The notes: generated by a model from the sequence alone, not told the origin. Shown: positions 1 to 7,929, counted from the first letter of the stretch. The stretch: 59,921 bases of DNA from JBEHWX01 sp048498995 (GCA_048498995.1 JBEHWX010000027.1:1-59921), one strand, 5' to 3'. Numbers and translations are program-made.

Positions 1-1
1 C

Positions 2-475
2 TCGGCGCGCGCCACGGGCCCCGTCGCGATCGCGATCATCGGAGCGGCGATGCTGGCCGCGGGACGCCTTCTCCCGCCGGTGCCGCCGCACGACGATCTC
101 TGGGGATCGAGCATCCATCATCTCCTCTTCCGTCTCGGCGGCGTCCTGCTGGCCCTCGGCATCTGCGCGGCGATCTCGCGCCGCCTGCCGATGCGCATCA
201 CCGCCATCGAGTGGATCGGACGGCGCTCGCTCCCGCTCTATCTGCTCCACCTGATGATCATCTATGGCTCGCCGGTCAACGCCGGGCTCCGGACATTCAT
301 CGGCGGCGAGCATCCGCCGGGCGTCGCCATCGCGGCCACGCTCGGGGCGCTGGGGATCGGCGCGCTCCTGGTGCTCGGCTGGGAGCGCCTCGCGGCCGCG
401 AGACCAGCATGGACCCGCGCGCTCTCTCTCCTGGCCTGGCTCGCCTTCTGGGCGGTGTTTCTCACCAAACCGTGA
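2..475 (+). CDS. Membrane acyltransferase-like protein, C-terminal part (gene cut by window start)
   Basis: The reading frame is open from base 2 to a TGA at 473-475, so the gene starts outside the window. The visible 157 residues hold about four hydrophobic segments and the stretch IEWIGRRSLPLYLLHLMII. That pattern (W-x-G-R-x-S-L-x-x-Y-L-x-H) is typical of the last membrane helices of DUF1624/heparan-alpha-glucosaminide N-acetyltransferase-like and acyltransferase-3 proteins. Such proteins move acyl groups onto sugars at the inner membrane. Which of the two families it belongs to, and its substrate, cannot be told from this end. Its stop codon forms the first three bases of a 50-bp repeat (473-522) that is repeated inverted at the end of the convergent nanE gene. 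Confidence 0.6.
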   Translation, partial: SARATGPVAIAIIGAAMLAAGRLLPPVPPHDDLWGSSIHHLLFRLGGVLLALGICAAISRRLPMRITAIEWIGRRSLPLYLLHLMIIYGSPVNAGLRTFIGGEHPPGVAIAATLGALGIGALLVLGWERLAAARPAWTRALSLLAWLAFWAVFLTKP

Positions 476-695
476 AGAGAATTGAGAATGAAGAATGACG
501 AACCATGAAATCAGTGCCGGGCTGGAGGAGCGCTCGGTTTCCACGGCGATCGAACTGGAGTGAATTGAGAATTGTGAATTGAGAATGACGAACCATCAAA
601 TCAGTGCCGGGATGGAGGAGCGCTCGGTTTCCACGACGATCGAACTGGAGTGAATTGAGAATTGTGAATTGAGAATGACGAACCATCAAATCAGG
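473..695 (+). repeat. 90-bp tandem repeat with degenerate 7-bp periodicity
   Basis: Two near-identical 90-bp units (516-605 and 606-695) follow a first partial copy starting at the stop codon of the upstream gene. Each unit ends in a run of degenerate heptads such as ATTGAGA, ATTGTGA, ATGACGA, ACCATCA. Bases 473-522 are identical to the reverse complement of 1569-1618. Confidence 0.85.
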
Positions 696-810
696 GCCAG
701 GTGGGGGCGGAGGCTGGTGGCTCCGTGGCGGGTGGTGACGGCATCATAGGGGGTGTTGCAGGGGTACGTGCAGAAGGGGGGCGTGCGTGCGCTTTGGTGG
801 TGACGTCCAT

Positions 811-852
811 GCGCCTCGATGGAGTCTCCACGCGCCTCGATGGAGTCTCCAC
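811..852 (+). repeat. 21-bp direct repeat, two copies
   Basis: GCGCCTCGATGGAGTCTCCA plus one base is repeated back to back at 811-831 and 832-852 inside the gene-free stretch. Confidence 0.8.
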
Positions 853-1410
853 TTGTACTCCGGTGGAAGTCTGGTCATGGTTCCGCCGGGCTCCGCGTTC
901 ATGGTGTGTGATCGGTTTCCCATGAGCCTCGCTCACCGTATCGAGCAGCTGCCGCGTCATCGGCCATACGTGGACTACCTGCTTCGCCGTCGCCTCCGCC
1001 CTTTGCGACGATGCACCTCCGGCATTCACACCGGCACCTCCGAAAGCTCGTGCCCCGCTCACATTGCTCCGTCCTCATGACGCAGGTTCCCGGGGAAGGA
1101 GCGCCTCCCGTCCGGACATGATAGTATCTTCACGCTCCAACGTTCCCCACACTCCCCCGATCACTGTTCATCATGCATCGCACCGTCCCGCGACGGCGCT
1201 GAATTCACGGTTCACCATTCTCGATCGCCATCGTTCCAGCGCCCGGAGCTTCTCACCCCCGCCCGGCACCGACTTCATGGTTCGTCATTCTCAATTCTCA
1301 GTTCTCAGTTTTCGATTCTTCACTCAACTCCCTCCCACGCCAGCTCCCCCACACGCCACTGATTTCATGGTTCGTCATTCTTCATTCTCAATTCTCTTCA
1401 CAATACAACA

Positions 1411-1441
1411 ACGCCCCCGCGACTCATGGCCGCGGAGGCGT
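1411..1441 (-). terminator. Terminator-like hairpin, copy 1 of 2
   Basis: Arms 1411-1421 and 1431-1441 pair over 11 bp with one mismatch. On the minus strand they are followed by the T-rich TGTTGTATTG. An identical copy lies at 1520-1550 in the next repeat unit. It would end transcription from nanE. Confidence 0.55.
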
Positions 1442-1519
1442 CGTGCAGCACCGGACCCTGCCCGGCACTGATTTCATGGTTCGTCATTCTTCATTCTCAA
1501 TTCTCTTCACAATACAACA

Positions 1520-1550
1520 ACGCCCCCGCGACTCATGGCCGCGGAGGCGT
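1520..1550 (-). terminator. Terminator-like hairpin, copy 2 of 2
   Basis: This is the exact 109-bp-shifted copy of the hairpin at 1411-1441, and the first one met by transcripts leaving nanE. Confidence 0.55.
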
Positions 1551-1615
1551 CGTGCAGCACCGGACCCTGCCCGGCACTGATTTCATGGTTCGTCATTCTT
1601 CATTCTCAATTCTCT

Positions 1616-2323
1616 TCACTGTACCATCGCCGATTCGACGGCATTGACGAAGAGGTGGGTGATCACGCGCGGGCGGGTGATGGCGCCGCCGACGATCACG
1701 CCGTAGGCGCCGGCTTCCATCGCGGAGGTGGCGTCGGCCACGTTCCAGATGAACCCCTCGGCGAAGACCGGCGTGGCCACCGTCGTTGCCAGACGGTAGA
1801 CCAGATCGACGTTCGGGCTGCCGGCCAGGGCGTGCTCATAAGTCTCCTTCGTGCGGCCGCAGAGGACCGTCGAGAGAGCGCTCGCGCCCACGTCCGCCGC
1901 CCGCACTCCCTCCTCGAACGTCGAGATGTCGGCCAGCAGATGCAGATCGGGATAACGGCGCCTCACCTCGGCCAGGAACTCGATGCCGGTCATACCGTTC
2001 GGACGGGTCCGGAGCGTGGCGTCCAGCGCCACCACGTCGCAACCGACGCGGACCAGACGATCGACCGCGGCCATGTCCGGCGTCACCAGCAGCCAGCCGT
2101 CGCCGTAATCGCCGCGGGTGCAGCCGATCAGCGGAATGCGGACCGAGGCCCGGATCTCCTGCAGGTTGGTGATCCCCTCGCCACGGACGGCGACCGAGCC
2201 GCCGGCCTCGGCGGCCTGCGCGAAGAGCGCGCAATGCTGCGGCGTGTGAAGCGGCTCGTTCGCGTCCAGCTGACAGCTGACGGCGACGCCCCGCGGGATC
2301 CTCTCCTCGAATCGTTTCGTCAT
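1616..2323 (-). CDS. nanE: N-acetylmannosamine-6-phosphate 2-epimerase
   Basis: The 235-residue protein matches the NanE TIM-barrel family, which interconverts ManNAc-6-P and GlcNAc-6-P in amino-sugar catabolism in the cytoplasm. The family pattern is visible: VSCQLDANEPLH near the N-terminus, VALDATLRTRP and LLADISTFEEG in the middle, and FAEGFIWN with AYGVIVGGAITRP in the phosphate-binding end. The ATG at 2323 has AAGGAAGG just upstream. It overlaps the TAA of the upstream FabL-like gene (TAATG), so the two are translationally coupled. The stop codon is the first codon of a 50-bp repeat. No NanA or NanK gene is visible next to it, so the substrate source is unknown. Confidence 0.88.
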   Translation of the reverse strand: MTKRFEERIPRGVAVSCQLDANEPLHTPQHCALFAQAAEAGGSVAVRGEGITNLQEIRASVRIPLIGCTRGDYGDGWLLVTPDMAAVDRLVRVGCDVVALDATLRTRPNGMTGIEFLAEVRRRYPDLHLLADISTFEEGVRAADVGASALSTVLCGRTKETYEHALAGSPNVDLVYRLATTVATPVFAEGFIWNVADATSAMEAGAYGVIVGGAITRPRVITHLFVNAVESAMVQ

Positions 2324-3222
2324 TATCCTTCCTTCTTCAACCAGTTGACATCGACGGCATCCTCGCCGCCGTCGAGACGGAGCACCGAGCCATTGATCCA
2401 CGCGGCCTCCGGGAGCGTCAGGAGCACCACGGCGCGCGCCACGTCCTCGGGGGTGGTAAGGCGCCCGGTGGGATTACGCTGCTCGGCGAACTGGATCAGA
2501 TAATCGCTGCCGGGGATCTTCCGGAGCGCGGGGGTATCGGTCACGCCGGCCTGAATGGCGTTGACGGCGATCCCGCGTCCGCCGAGCTCGAAGGCGAGCT
2601 GGCGGCAGTAGCTCTCCAGCGCCGCCTTCGCGGCCGAGACCGCGCCATACATCGGCAGCACCCGGTGCGATCCGGAGCTGGTCATCGCGAAGACCCGTCC
2701 GCCACTCCCCATCATCCCGCGACGGACCACGTCCTGCGTCCAGTAGACCAGGCTGTTGGCCATCACGTTCATCGTCATCTCCATCTGCGACTGCGTCAGC
2801 TCGTCCTTGGCATCGTCGGCGATGAAGGGCTTCAGCGTGCCGAAGGCGAGGGAGTGGATCAGCGAGATGATCGAGGCTCCGGCCCGGGAGGCGAAGAGCT
2901 CGGCGACCTGGTCGAGCACCACGCCGCGCTGCGTCGTGTCGGCGGCGTTGACGTTGAAGAAATGCGCCTCGACGCCGAGCGCGCGGATCTCCTCCTGGAG
3001 CTGCTGGCACTGCGGAAGCGTGGCGGCGCGATCCAGATGGACGCCGATCACTCCCACGCCATGCCGCGCGTATTCGAGCGCGGCCGCCGCGCCGAAGCCG
3101 CTGGAGGCTCCGAGGATCAGTGCGTAACTATTCGTAGGGAACGATGAAAACGACACGGGGAAGTTCGATTTTAGATGTTCGAATGCCGAAGTTGAGCGGC
3201 GCTGGACATCGATGGCAGGCAT
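2323..3222 (-). CDS. FabL-like enoyl-ACP reductase (SDR family)
   Basis: This is a short-chain dehydrogenase of up to 299 residues with the nucleotide-binding motif GASSGFG (about residues 38-44). Its catalytic pair is spaced Y192-x6-K199 (YGAVSAAK). The Y-x6-K spacing, rather than the usual Y-x3-K, is the mark of enoyl-ACP reductases FabI and FabL. The C-terminal part (DTPALRKIPGSDYL, NPTGRLTTPEDVA) reads like FabL, the reductase closing the fatty-acid elongation cycle. The start is uncertain: ATG 3222 adds a 30-residue tail before the Rossmann core, and GTG at 3156 would give a more usual N-terminus. It is coupled to nanE by a 1-base overlap and divergent from the GmhB-like gene. The substrate is inferred, not proven. 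Confidence 0.7.
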   Translation of the reverse strand: MPAIDVQRRSTSAFEHLKSNFPVSFSSFPTNSYALILGASSGFGAAAALEYARHGVGVIGVHLDRAATLPQCQQLQEEIRALGVEAHFFNVNAADTTQRGVVLDQVAELFASRAGASIISLIHSLAFGTLKPFIADDAKDELTQSQMEMTMNVMANSLVYWTQDVVRRGMMGSGGRVFAMTSSGSHRVLPMYGAVSAAKAALESYCRQLAFELGGRGIAVNAIQAGVTDTPALRKIPGSDYLIQFAEQRNPTGRLTTPEDVARAVVLLTLPEAAWINGSVLRLDGGEDAVDVNWLKKEG

Positions 3223-3288
3223 CGGGAGCGGCGCCCAACTTACGAGTTTGTCCGCGTCCGGCCAATCGGGCCGGATGCCCCTGATCCG

Positions 3289-3858
3289 ATGGTACAAATC
3301 GAGACGAATACCCCCCGAAATCCGCGTCGACGCGCGATTTTCCTCGACCGCGACGGCGTGCTCAACGTCCGCCGCGTGGATGATTACGTGAAGCGATGGG
3401 AGGAATTCTCCTTCCTTCCCGGCATCTTCCAGGTTCTTCCGGAGATCCATCGCGCCGGATATCTCGCCGTGCTCGTCACCAATCAGCGGGGCATCGGCCG
3501 CGGGCTGATGGAGCTCGGCGACCTGGAGACGATCCACGACCTGATGCAGCGGGAGCTCGAGCTCCGGAGCGGCCATCGGCTCGACGCGATCTACTTCTGT
3601 CCGCATGATCGGGACGCCGCCTGCGACTGCCGCAAGCCGCTCCCGGGCATGCTCCTGGAGGCCGCGCGCGACCTGGAGATCGACCTGGAAGGCTCCTGGA
3701 TGATCGGCGATTCGGAATCGGATATCGAGGCCGGACGCGCCGCCGGAGTCCGCACCGTCAAGATCGATCCGGAGCTCGGCGCGACCTCCGCGGAGATCCT
3801 CGTCGCCGACCTGGTCGCCGCCTGGCGCGAGGCGCGCCGCGGCGACGAAGCGGCGTGA
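3289..3858 (+). CDS. gmhB: HAD-family D,D-heptose-1,7-bisphosphate phosphatase (GmhB-like)
   Basis: The 189-residue protein has all HAD-IIIA signatures: DRDG (D20, D22), VTNQRGIGRG, a zinc site C105-x-H107 with C113-x-C115 (CPH...CDC), RKP, and IGDSESDIEAG. GmhB removes the 7-phosphate of heptose bisphosphate for the ADP-heptose used in LPS core. The closely related histidinol-phosphatase or other sugar phosphatases cannot be excluded from sequence alone. The gene is divergent from the FabL-like gene with 66 bp between starts. Its stop codon TGA lies inside the first copy of a 16-bp tandem repeat. Confidence 0.8.
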   Translation: MVQIETNTPRNPRRRAIFLDRDGVLNVRRVDDYVKRWEEFSFLPGIFQVLPEIHRAGYLAVLVTNQRGIGRGLMELGDLETIHDLMQRELELRSGHRLDAIYFCPHDRDAACDCRKPLPGMLLEAARDLEIDLEGSWMIGDSESDIEAGRAAGVRTVKIDPELGATSAEILVADLVAAWREARRGDEAA

Positions 3859-3930
3859 TGCCGAGGCGGCGTGATGCCGAGGCGGCGTGATGCCGAGGCG
3901 GCGTAATGCCGAGGCGGCATGATGCCGATG
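3851..3930 (+). repeat. 16-bp tandem repeat overlapping the end of the GmhB-like gene
   Basis: There are five copies of CGGCGTGATGCCGAGG at 3851, 3867, 3883, 3899 and 3915, the last two with point changes. The first copy supplies the last codon and stop of the upstream gene. The unit contains the small palindrome GGC..GCC. Confidence 0.9.
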
Positions 3931-3976
3931 ATCGGCCGACGATGATCGGATATCGGCGACCATCGTCGACGACCTG

Positions 3977-4348
3977 ATGAACACTCACGAGAGAAGCAGC
4001 ATGACAGCCAATTCCTATCCCGCTCCGACGAAGATCACGCAGCCCTCGATCACCGAGATCGAGCTCACCTGGCCGGATGGAACGGCCTCCCGCCTGCCGC
4101 TGAAGGCGATGCGCGACGAGTGCCCGTGCGCCGGCTGCAAGGGAGAGGTGATCCTCGGCAAGGTCTACAAACCGACTCTCCTGCCGACGTTCACGCCGGG
4201 CATGTACGAGCTGGCCAAGATCGAGCCGGTCGGGAGCTACGGCATCCAGGTCACCTGGAAGGATGGGCATCACACCGGCATCTACACCTGGGAGTATCTC
4301 CACCTCCTCACCGGCGGAAAGGAGCCGGATCAGGATCCGGCCGCCTGA
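3977..4348 (+). CDS. DUF971 family protein (gamma-butyrobetaine hydroxylase-like N-terminal domain)
   Basis: The small protein matches DUF971: ELTWPDGTASRLPLKAMRDE, then CPCAGCKGE, then the C-terminal GSYGIQVTWKDGHHTGIYTWEYL. The domain is a small zinc-type fold also found at the N-terminus of gamma-butyrobetaine hydroxylases and next to Mrp/ApbC proteins, and its role when free-standing is unknown. ATG 3977 gives 123 residues. The internal ATG at 4001 follows GAGAGAAG at a good distance and may be the true start. The gene ends before a strong two-way terminator. Confidence 0.8.
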   Translation: MNTHERSSMTANSYPAPTKITQPSITEIELTWPDGTASRLPLKAMRDECPCAGCKGEVILGKVYKPTLLPTFTPGMYELAKIEPVGSYGIQVTWKDGHHTGIYTWEYLHLLTGGKEPDQDPAA

Positions 4349-4380
4349 CACGCGCCCGGCCGCAAGCCGCGCACACCGTC

Positions 4381-4414
4381 AAGCGCCACGTGAGCTGAAG
4401 CGCCACGTGAGCCG
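4381..4414 (+). repeat. 17-bp direct repeat, two copies
   Basis: AAGCGCCACGTGAGC plus two bases occurs at 4381-4397 and 4398-4414, just after the DUF971 gene. Confidence 0.75.
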
Positions 4415-4434
4415 AAGACGGATGAAAACGTGAA

Positions 4435-4464
4435 CGCCCGACCGGACTTCTCTCCGGTCGGGCG
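4435..4464. terminator. Two-way terminator between DUF971 gene and ribBA
   Basis: A 12-bp perfect stem (CGCCCGACCGGA and its complement) with a short loop lies between two convergent genes. It has GAAAA-type and TCGTTC tails. Confidence 0.8.
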
Positions 4465-4505
4465 TCGTTCATTCGGGCCGCGCGGCGCGTTCGGCGCGCG
4501 ACATC

Positions 4506-5741
4506 TCACATCTGCTCGGAGCTCGACTGGTCGGCGTGTACGCCGTCGTTGCGGAAGATGTGGCCGAGCTTCTCCTTCTTCGTCTTCAGGTAGCGCTCGT
4601 TGAACTCGTTGGCCTCGATCTCGATCGGCACCCGCTCGACGATCTTCAGGCCATAGCCCTCCAGGCCGACCACCTTCTTCGGATTGTTCGTCATCAGACG
4701 CATCTCGCTGATGCCGAGGTCGACCAGGATCTGGGCACCGATGCCGTAATCGCGCAGGTCGGCCTTGAAGCCGAGCGCCTCGTTGGCCTCCACGGTATCC
4801 TTCCCCTGATCCTGCAGCGCGTAGGCCAGCAGCTTGTTGGTCAGGCCGATGCCGCGTCCCTCCTGGCGCATGTAGAGCACCACGCCGCGTCCCTCGCGCT
4901 CCACCTGCAGCATCGCCGCGTGCAGCTGCGACTGGCAGTCGCAGCGCATCGAGCCGAGCGTGTCGCCGGTGAAGCACTCGCTGTGGACCCGCACGAGCAC
5001 CGGCTCGTCGGTGTGGATGTCCCCCTTGACCAGCGCCAGGTGCTCCTTGCCGTCGACCAGGTTGTGGTAGAGGTGGAGCTGGAAGTCGCCGTAATGCGTG
5101 GGGAGATTCACGTCCACCACCTTCTTGACCAGCTTCTCGCGGGCCATCCGGTACTTGATCAGATCCTGGATGGTGATGATCACCAGATCGTATTTGCGCG
5201 CGAGCTCCTCGAGCTGCGGCATGCGGGACATGGTGCCATCCTCGTTGAGGATCTCGCAGAGGACGCCGGCCGGATAGAGTCCGGCGAGGCGGACCAGATC
5301 GACCACGGCCTCGGTATGGCCGGAGCGGCGGAGTACCCCTTCGTCGACGGCGCGCAGCGGCGCGATATGTCCGGGGCGGGCGAAGTCGGCCGGCTTGGCC
5401 TCGGGATCGGCCAGGGCGCGGATGGTCGCGGCGCGGTCGGAGGCGGAGATGCCGGTCGTGGTGCCGTGCCGGTAATCGACCAGCACGGTGAACGGCGTGC
5501 CGTGCAGCGCGGTGTTGACCGGCACCATCATGTCGAGCTCGAGCTCCCTGGCGCGCGACTCGGTGATCGGGGCGCAGATCATGCCGCGCCCTTCATGCAG
5601 CAGAAAATTGATCGTATCCGGCGTGCAGGTCTCGGCCGCGGCGATCAGATCTCCCTCGTTCTCCCGCTCCTCGTCGTCGACGACGATAACGACCTTGCCG
5701 GCGCGCAGATCATCCAGCGCTTTCTCTATCGACTGAAACAT
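4506..5741 (-). CDS. ribBA: Bifunctional 3,4-dihydroxy-2-butanone-4-phosphate synthase / GTP cyclohydrolase II
   Basis: The 411-residue protein makes both precursors of riboflavin. Residues 1 to about 203 are the RibB half: VVDDEERENEGDLI, HEGRGMICAPI and RSGHTEAVVDL. The rest is the RibA half, with the zinc cysteines CFTGDTLGSMRCDCQ and the GTP-binding MRQEGRGIGL. The start is ATG 5741, preceded by AGGGAG. The length is normal for the fused enzyme. I looked for an FMN riboswitch in the 250-bp leader and saw none; instead there is a pair of 17-bp repeats. It follows yajC on the same strand and ends at a terminator shared with the convergent DUF971 gene. Confidence 0.95.
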   Translation of the reverse strand: MFQSIEKALDDLRAGKVVIVVDDEERENEGDLIAAAETCTPDTINFLLHEGRGMICAPITESRARELELDMMVPVNTALHGTPFTVLVDYRHGTTTGISASDRAATIRALADPEAKPADFARPGHIAPLRAVDEGVLRRSGHTEAVVDLVRLAGLYPAGVLCEILNEDGTMSRMPQLEELARKYDLVIITIQDLIKYRMAREKLVKKVVDVNLPTHYGDFQLHLYHNLVDGKEHLALVKGDIHTDEPVLVRVHSECFTGDTLGSMRCDCQSQLHAAMLQVEREGRGVVLYMRQEGRGIGLTNKLLAYALQDQGKDTVEANEALGFKADLRDYGIGAQILVDLGISEMRLMTNNPKKVVGLEGYGLKIVERVPIEIEANEFNERYLKTKKEKLGHIFRNDGVHADQSSSEQM

Positions 5742-5866
5742 AGTGGCAGCTCCCTGAAATACATGTAAGCCCGGCAGCGGGCGGGTCGACCGTCCCGAGG
5801 AAGGGATCCATGGAACGTATTCATGGAAGGCATCGACGGGCGGGCCGGGCGGCTGTCCGCGGCTGT

Positions 5867-5900
5867 ATACCGGCAACGGTACAATACCGGCAACGGTACA
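5867..5900. repeat. 17-bp direct repeat of a small palindrome in the ribBA leader
   Basis: ATACCGGCAACGGTACA occurs twice (5867-5883 and 5884-5900). Each copy holds the inverted repeat TACCG-GCAA-CGGTA. Placed 127-160 bp upstream of ribBA, it could be an operator or a processing site. Confidence 0.7.
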
Positions 5901-5991
5901 CCGCGGCGGCACTCCTCGAAGGGAGCGCCGTGGGAGGCGCGCCCGCGCGTCGTTCATGGCCATCGTTCCGGAAGGTCGCGCCCCGGGCGGC

Positions 5992-6321
5992 TCAGGCCGC
6001 GGTCTCCTCGGTCTTGAGGATCGACTGCACGGCACCCTTGTCGAACTGAACGACCGTGTTCTTGGCGATCTCGATCAGCATGGTCTTCTCCTGCACCTCG
6101 AAGATGGTGCCGTACATGCCGCCGGTGAGGACCACCTTGTCCCCACGCTTCACGCCGGAGAGCATGTTCTGATGCTCCTTCATGCGCTTCTGCTGGGGGC
6201 GGATGATCATGAAGTAGAAGATGCCGATGATCGCGGCGAACATGATCAGCGTCGTGACGCTGCTTCCGCCTCCGCTTCCGCCGGGAGGGGCCGCCATGGC
6301 CAGAATTGCTGCGAGGTTCAT
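5992..6321 (-). CDS. yajC: Preprotein translocase subunit YajC
   Basis: The 109-residue protein has one membrane helix near the N-terminus (LIMFAAIIGIFYFMIIRPQ) followed by the family signature RPQQKRMKEHQNML, then GDKVVLTGGMYGTIFEV. YajC partners SecDF in the inner membrane. The start at 6321 is chosen because the longer open frame upstream is low-complexity. It lies between tgt and ribBA; tgt-yajC order is common in bacteria. Confidence 0.93.
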   Translation of the reverse strand: MNLAAILAMAAPPGGSGGGSSVTTLIMFAAIIGIFYFMIIRPQQKRMKEHQNMLSGVKRGDKVVLTGGMYGTIFEVQEKTMLIEIAKNTVVQFDKGAVQSILKTEETAA

Positions 6322-6432
6322 ACGATTGTACTTCGTGAATGAATTGTTGGATCTATTCCGCGAACCGGCGCCACGACCGCTTCCGTTCGGGCTCTCCCGC
6401 TCGGGCACTCCCGCTCGGCTACGTCCGCACGA

Positions 6433-7563
6433 CTACGTCCGCTCGGATTCCATCGCCGCGACCTTCTCCCGCATCCAGGCCAGGTAGGTTCCGGCCGCGA
6501 TCTGGCGGCGCGCCTCGGCCATCAGCTCCAGATAGAAGCTCACGTTGTGAATCGTCGTGAGCACGTATCCGGTGATCTCGTCGACATTGAGCAGGTGACG
6601 GATGTAGGCGCGCGAATAGTTTGCGCAGGTCTCGCATCCGCAGGCCGGATCGATCGGCCCCTCGGTCTGCCGGAACTTCGCGTTCCGGAGGTTGATCTTC
6701 CCCCGCGAGGTGAAGACCTGTCCGTTCCGGGCGTTCCGGGTCGGCATCACGCAGTCGAACATATCGATTCCGCGCGCGACGCACTCGAGAAGATTCTGCG
6801 GCGTTCCGACCCCCATCAGGTAGCGGGGCTGGTCGGCCGGAAGCATTGGGGCCACCGCCTCGACCACGCCGTACATCACCTCGGTCGGCTCGCCAACGGC
6901 AAGGCCGCCGATGGCGTAGCCGTCGAAGCCGATCGAGCGGAGCGCCTCGACGCTCTCGCTCCGGAGGTCCAGATGCGTTCCCCCCTGCACGATGCCGAAC
7001 AGGTGCTGGCGATGGCCGTAGCGGAACGGGGTCCGCTCGTGATGATCCCAGGCCCGGCGCGCCCAGCGCATCGAGCGCCGCATCGAGTCCTGGTGCAGCT
7101 CGTAGCTGGAGAGCGCCGGCGGGCACTCGTCGAGCACCATCGCGATATCCGAGCCGATGATCCGCTGCGTGTCGACCACGTTCTCCGGCGTGAACACGTG
7201 CCGGTCGCCGTCGATGTGGGAGCGGAACTCCACCCCGTCCTCGCTCAGCTTCCGGAGGTCCTTCAGGGAAAAGACCTGGAAGCCGCCGGAGTCGGTGAGG
7301 ATCGGCCGGTCCCACGACATGAAGGCGTGGAGCCCGCCCATCCGCGCCATGGTCTCGTTGCCGGGACGGAGGAGCAGATGATAGGTGTTGCCGAGGATGA
7401 TCTGAGCGCCGATCCCCCGCAGATCGTTCGATCGGAGGGTCTTCACCGCGGCACGGGTTCCGACCGGCATGAAGATCGGCGTCTCCACGGTGCCGTGATC
7501 GGTCTCGAACCGGCCGGCGCGGGCCCTGCTCGACGGGTCGGTATGATCGACGAAAAGCTTCAA
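6433..7563 (-). CDS. tgt: tRNA-guanine transglycosylase
   Basis: The 376-residue enzyme exchanges guanine 34 for preQ1 in tRNAs with GUN anticodons, the first tRNA-level step of queuosine synthesis. The signatures are complete: LTDSGGFQVFSL, GIVQGG, GGLAVGEP, DMFDCVMPTRNARNG with the nucleophile Asp, and the zinc site CGCETC...H. The length is normal. An imperfect hairpin (arms 7593-7601 and 7627-7635) lies in its leader. I do not see a preQ1 riboswitch. yajC follows after about 110 bp. Confidence 0.96.
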   Translation of the reverse strand: MKLFVDHTDPSSRARAGRFETDHGTVETPIFMPVGTRAAVKTLRSNDLRGIGAQIILGNTYHLLLRPGNETMARMGGLHAFMSWDRPILTDSGGFQVFSLKDLRKLSEDGVEFRSHIDGDRHVFTPENVVDTQRIIGSDIAMVLDECPPALSSYELHQDSMRRSMRWARRAWDHHERTPFRYGHRQHLFGIVQGGTHLDLRSESVEALRSIGFDGYAIGGLAVGEPTEVMYGVVEAVAPMLPADQPRYLMGVGTPQNLLECVARGIDMFDCVMPTRNARNGQVFTSRGKINLRNAKFRQTEGPIDPACGCETCANYSRAYIRHLLNVDEITGYVLTTIHNVSFYLELMAEARRQIAAGTYLAWMREKVAAMESERT

Positions 7564-7929
7564 GGAATCTTAAACTTATGTAAAAGCGTCGAGGGGAGAT
7601 GTTTGGAAACGTATTACCTCCCTCGGCATCTCCCCGGCGCGGGACCTCGCGTGAAGAAGGCCCTCAACGCTCTCGGAAGCTCCGGGGAACGCCTTCGGGA
7701 AAGCCCCCGGAAGCTCCGGGAGCGGCCGACGGCCCGGGGAGGCTTGCCGACTCCGCGCCGCCCTCGTATACTCGCACGCCGCCCGACGTCCGGGAATACC
7801 CCGAGCCGTCGCGCGCCACCCTCCCATCAGACGCCGGGCCCGGAACCGGAATGAGGAATCGCCGCGCCGACACGATCCGGCCCGGATCACGTTCTTCGTT
7901 CATCATTCATCATTCTCAATTCTCTTCAA
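7564..7929. other. Divergent intergenic region between tgt and the transporter
   Basis: No gene is seen. It holds a 9-bp inverted repeat GGGGAGATG (7593-7601) / CATCTCCCC (7627-7635) near the tgt start. It also holds a run of heptads (TTCTTCG, TTCATCA twice, TTCTCAA, TTCTCTT; 7892-7926) that stops three bases before the ATG of the transporter. Confidence 0.6.

Larger units (their letters stand above)
476..1615. other. 1.1-kb gene-free stretch between convergent genes
   Basis: I see no credible gene here. It holds the 90-bp repeat (473-695), a 21-bp direct repeat (811-831 and 832-852), loose heptads from about 1200 to 1325 and the 109-bp repeat (1360-1618). Short open frames in the stretch change composition with the repeats and resemble nothing known. 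The whole stretch is bounded by inverted copies of a 50-bp element. Confidence 0.6.
1360..1618 (-). repeat. 109-bp tandem repeat carrying heptads and a terminator hairpin
   Basis: Units start at 1360, 1469 and 1578 (the last one partial). Each begins with heptads of form TTCnnnn (TTCATGG, TTCGTCA, TTCTTCA, TTCTCAA, TTCTCTT), followed by a GC-rich hairpin. The last copy ends exactly in the nanE stop codon (minus strand, 1616-1618). Confidence 0.85.

Noticed and set aside
691..1062. Minus-strand frame of 123 codons in the gene-free stretch
   Set aside because: It includes the 21-bp repeat, has low-complexity composition and no recognisable domain or start site.
1616..2503. Plus-strand open frames across the nanE region and other long frames opposite ribBA, tgt, dapF, rlmN, purK and the sulfatase gene
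   Set aside because: These are antisense frames kept open by the high GC of the real genes; they lack family motifs and start signals.
5742..5991. FMN riboswitch before ribBA
   Set aside because: The conserved RFN core was looked for on the minus strand and is not there.
7564..7640. preQ1 riboswitch before tgt
   Set aside because: Only an imperfect hairpin is visible; the short preQ1 aptamer pattern is missing.
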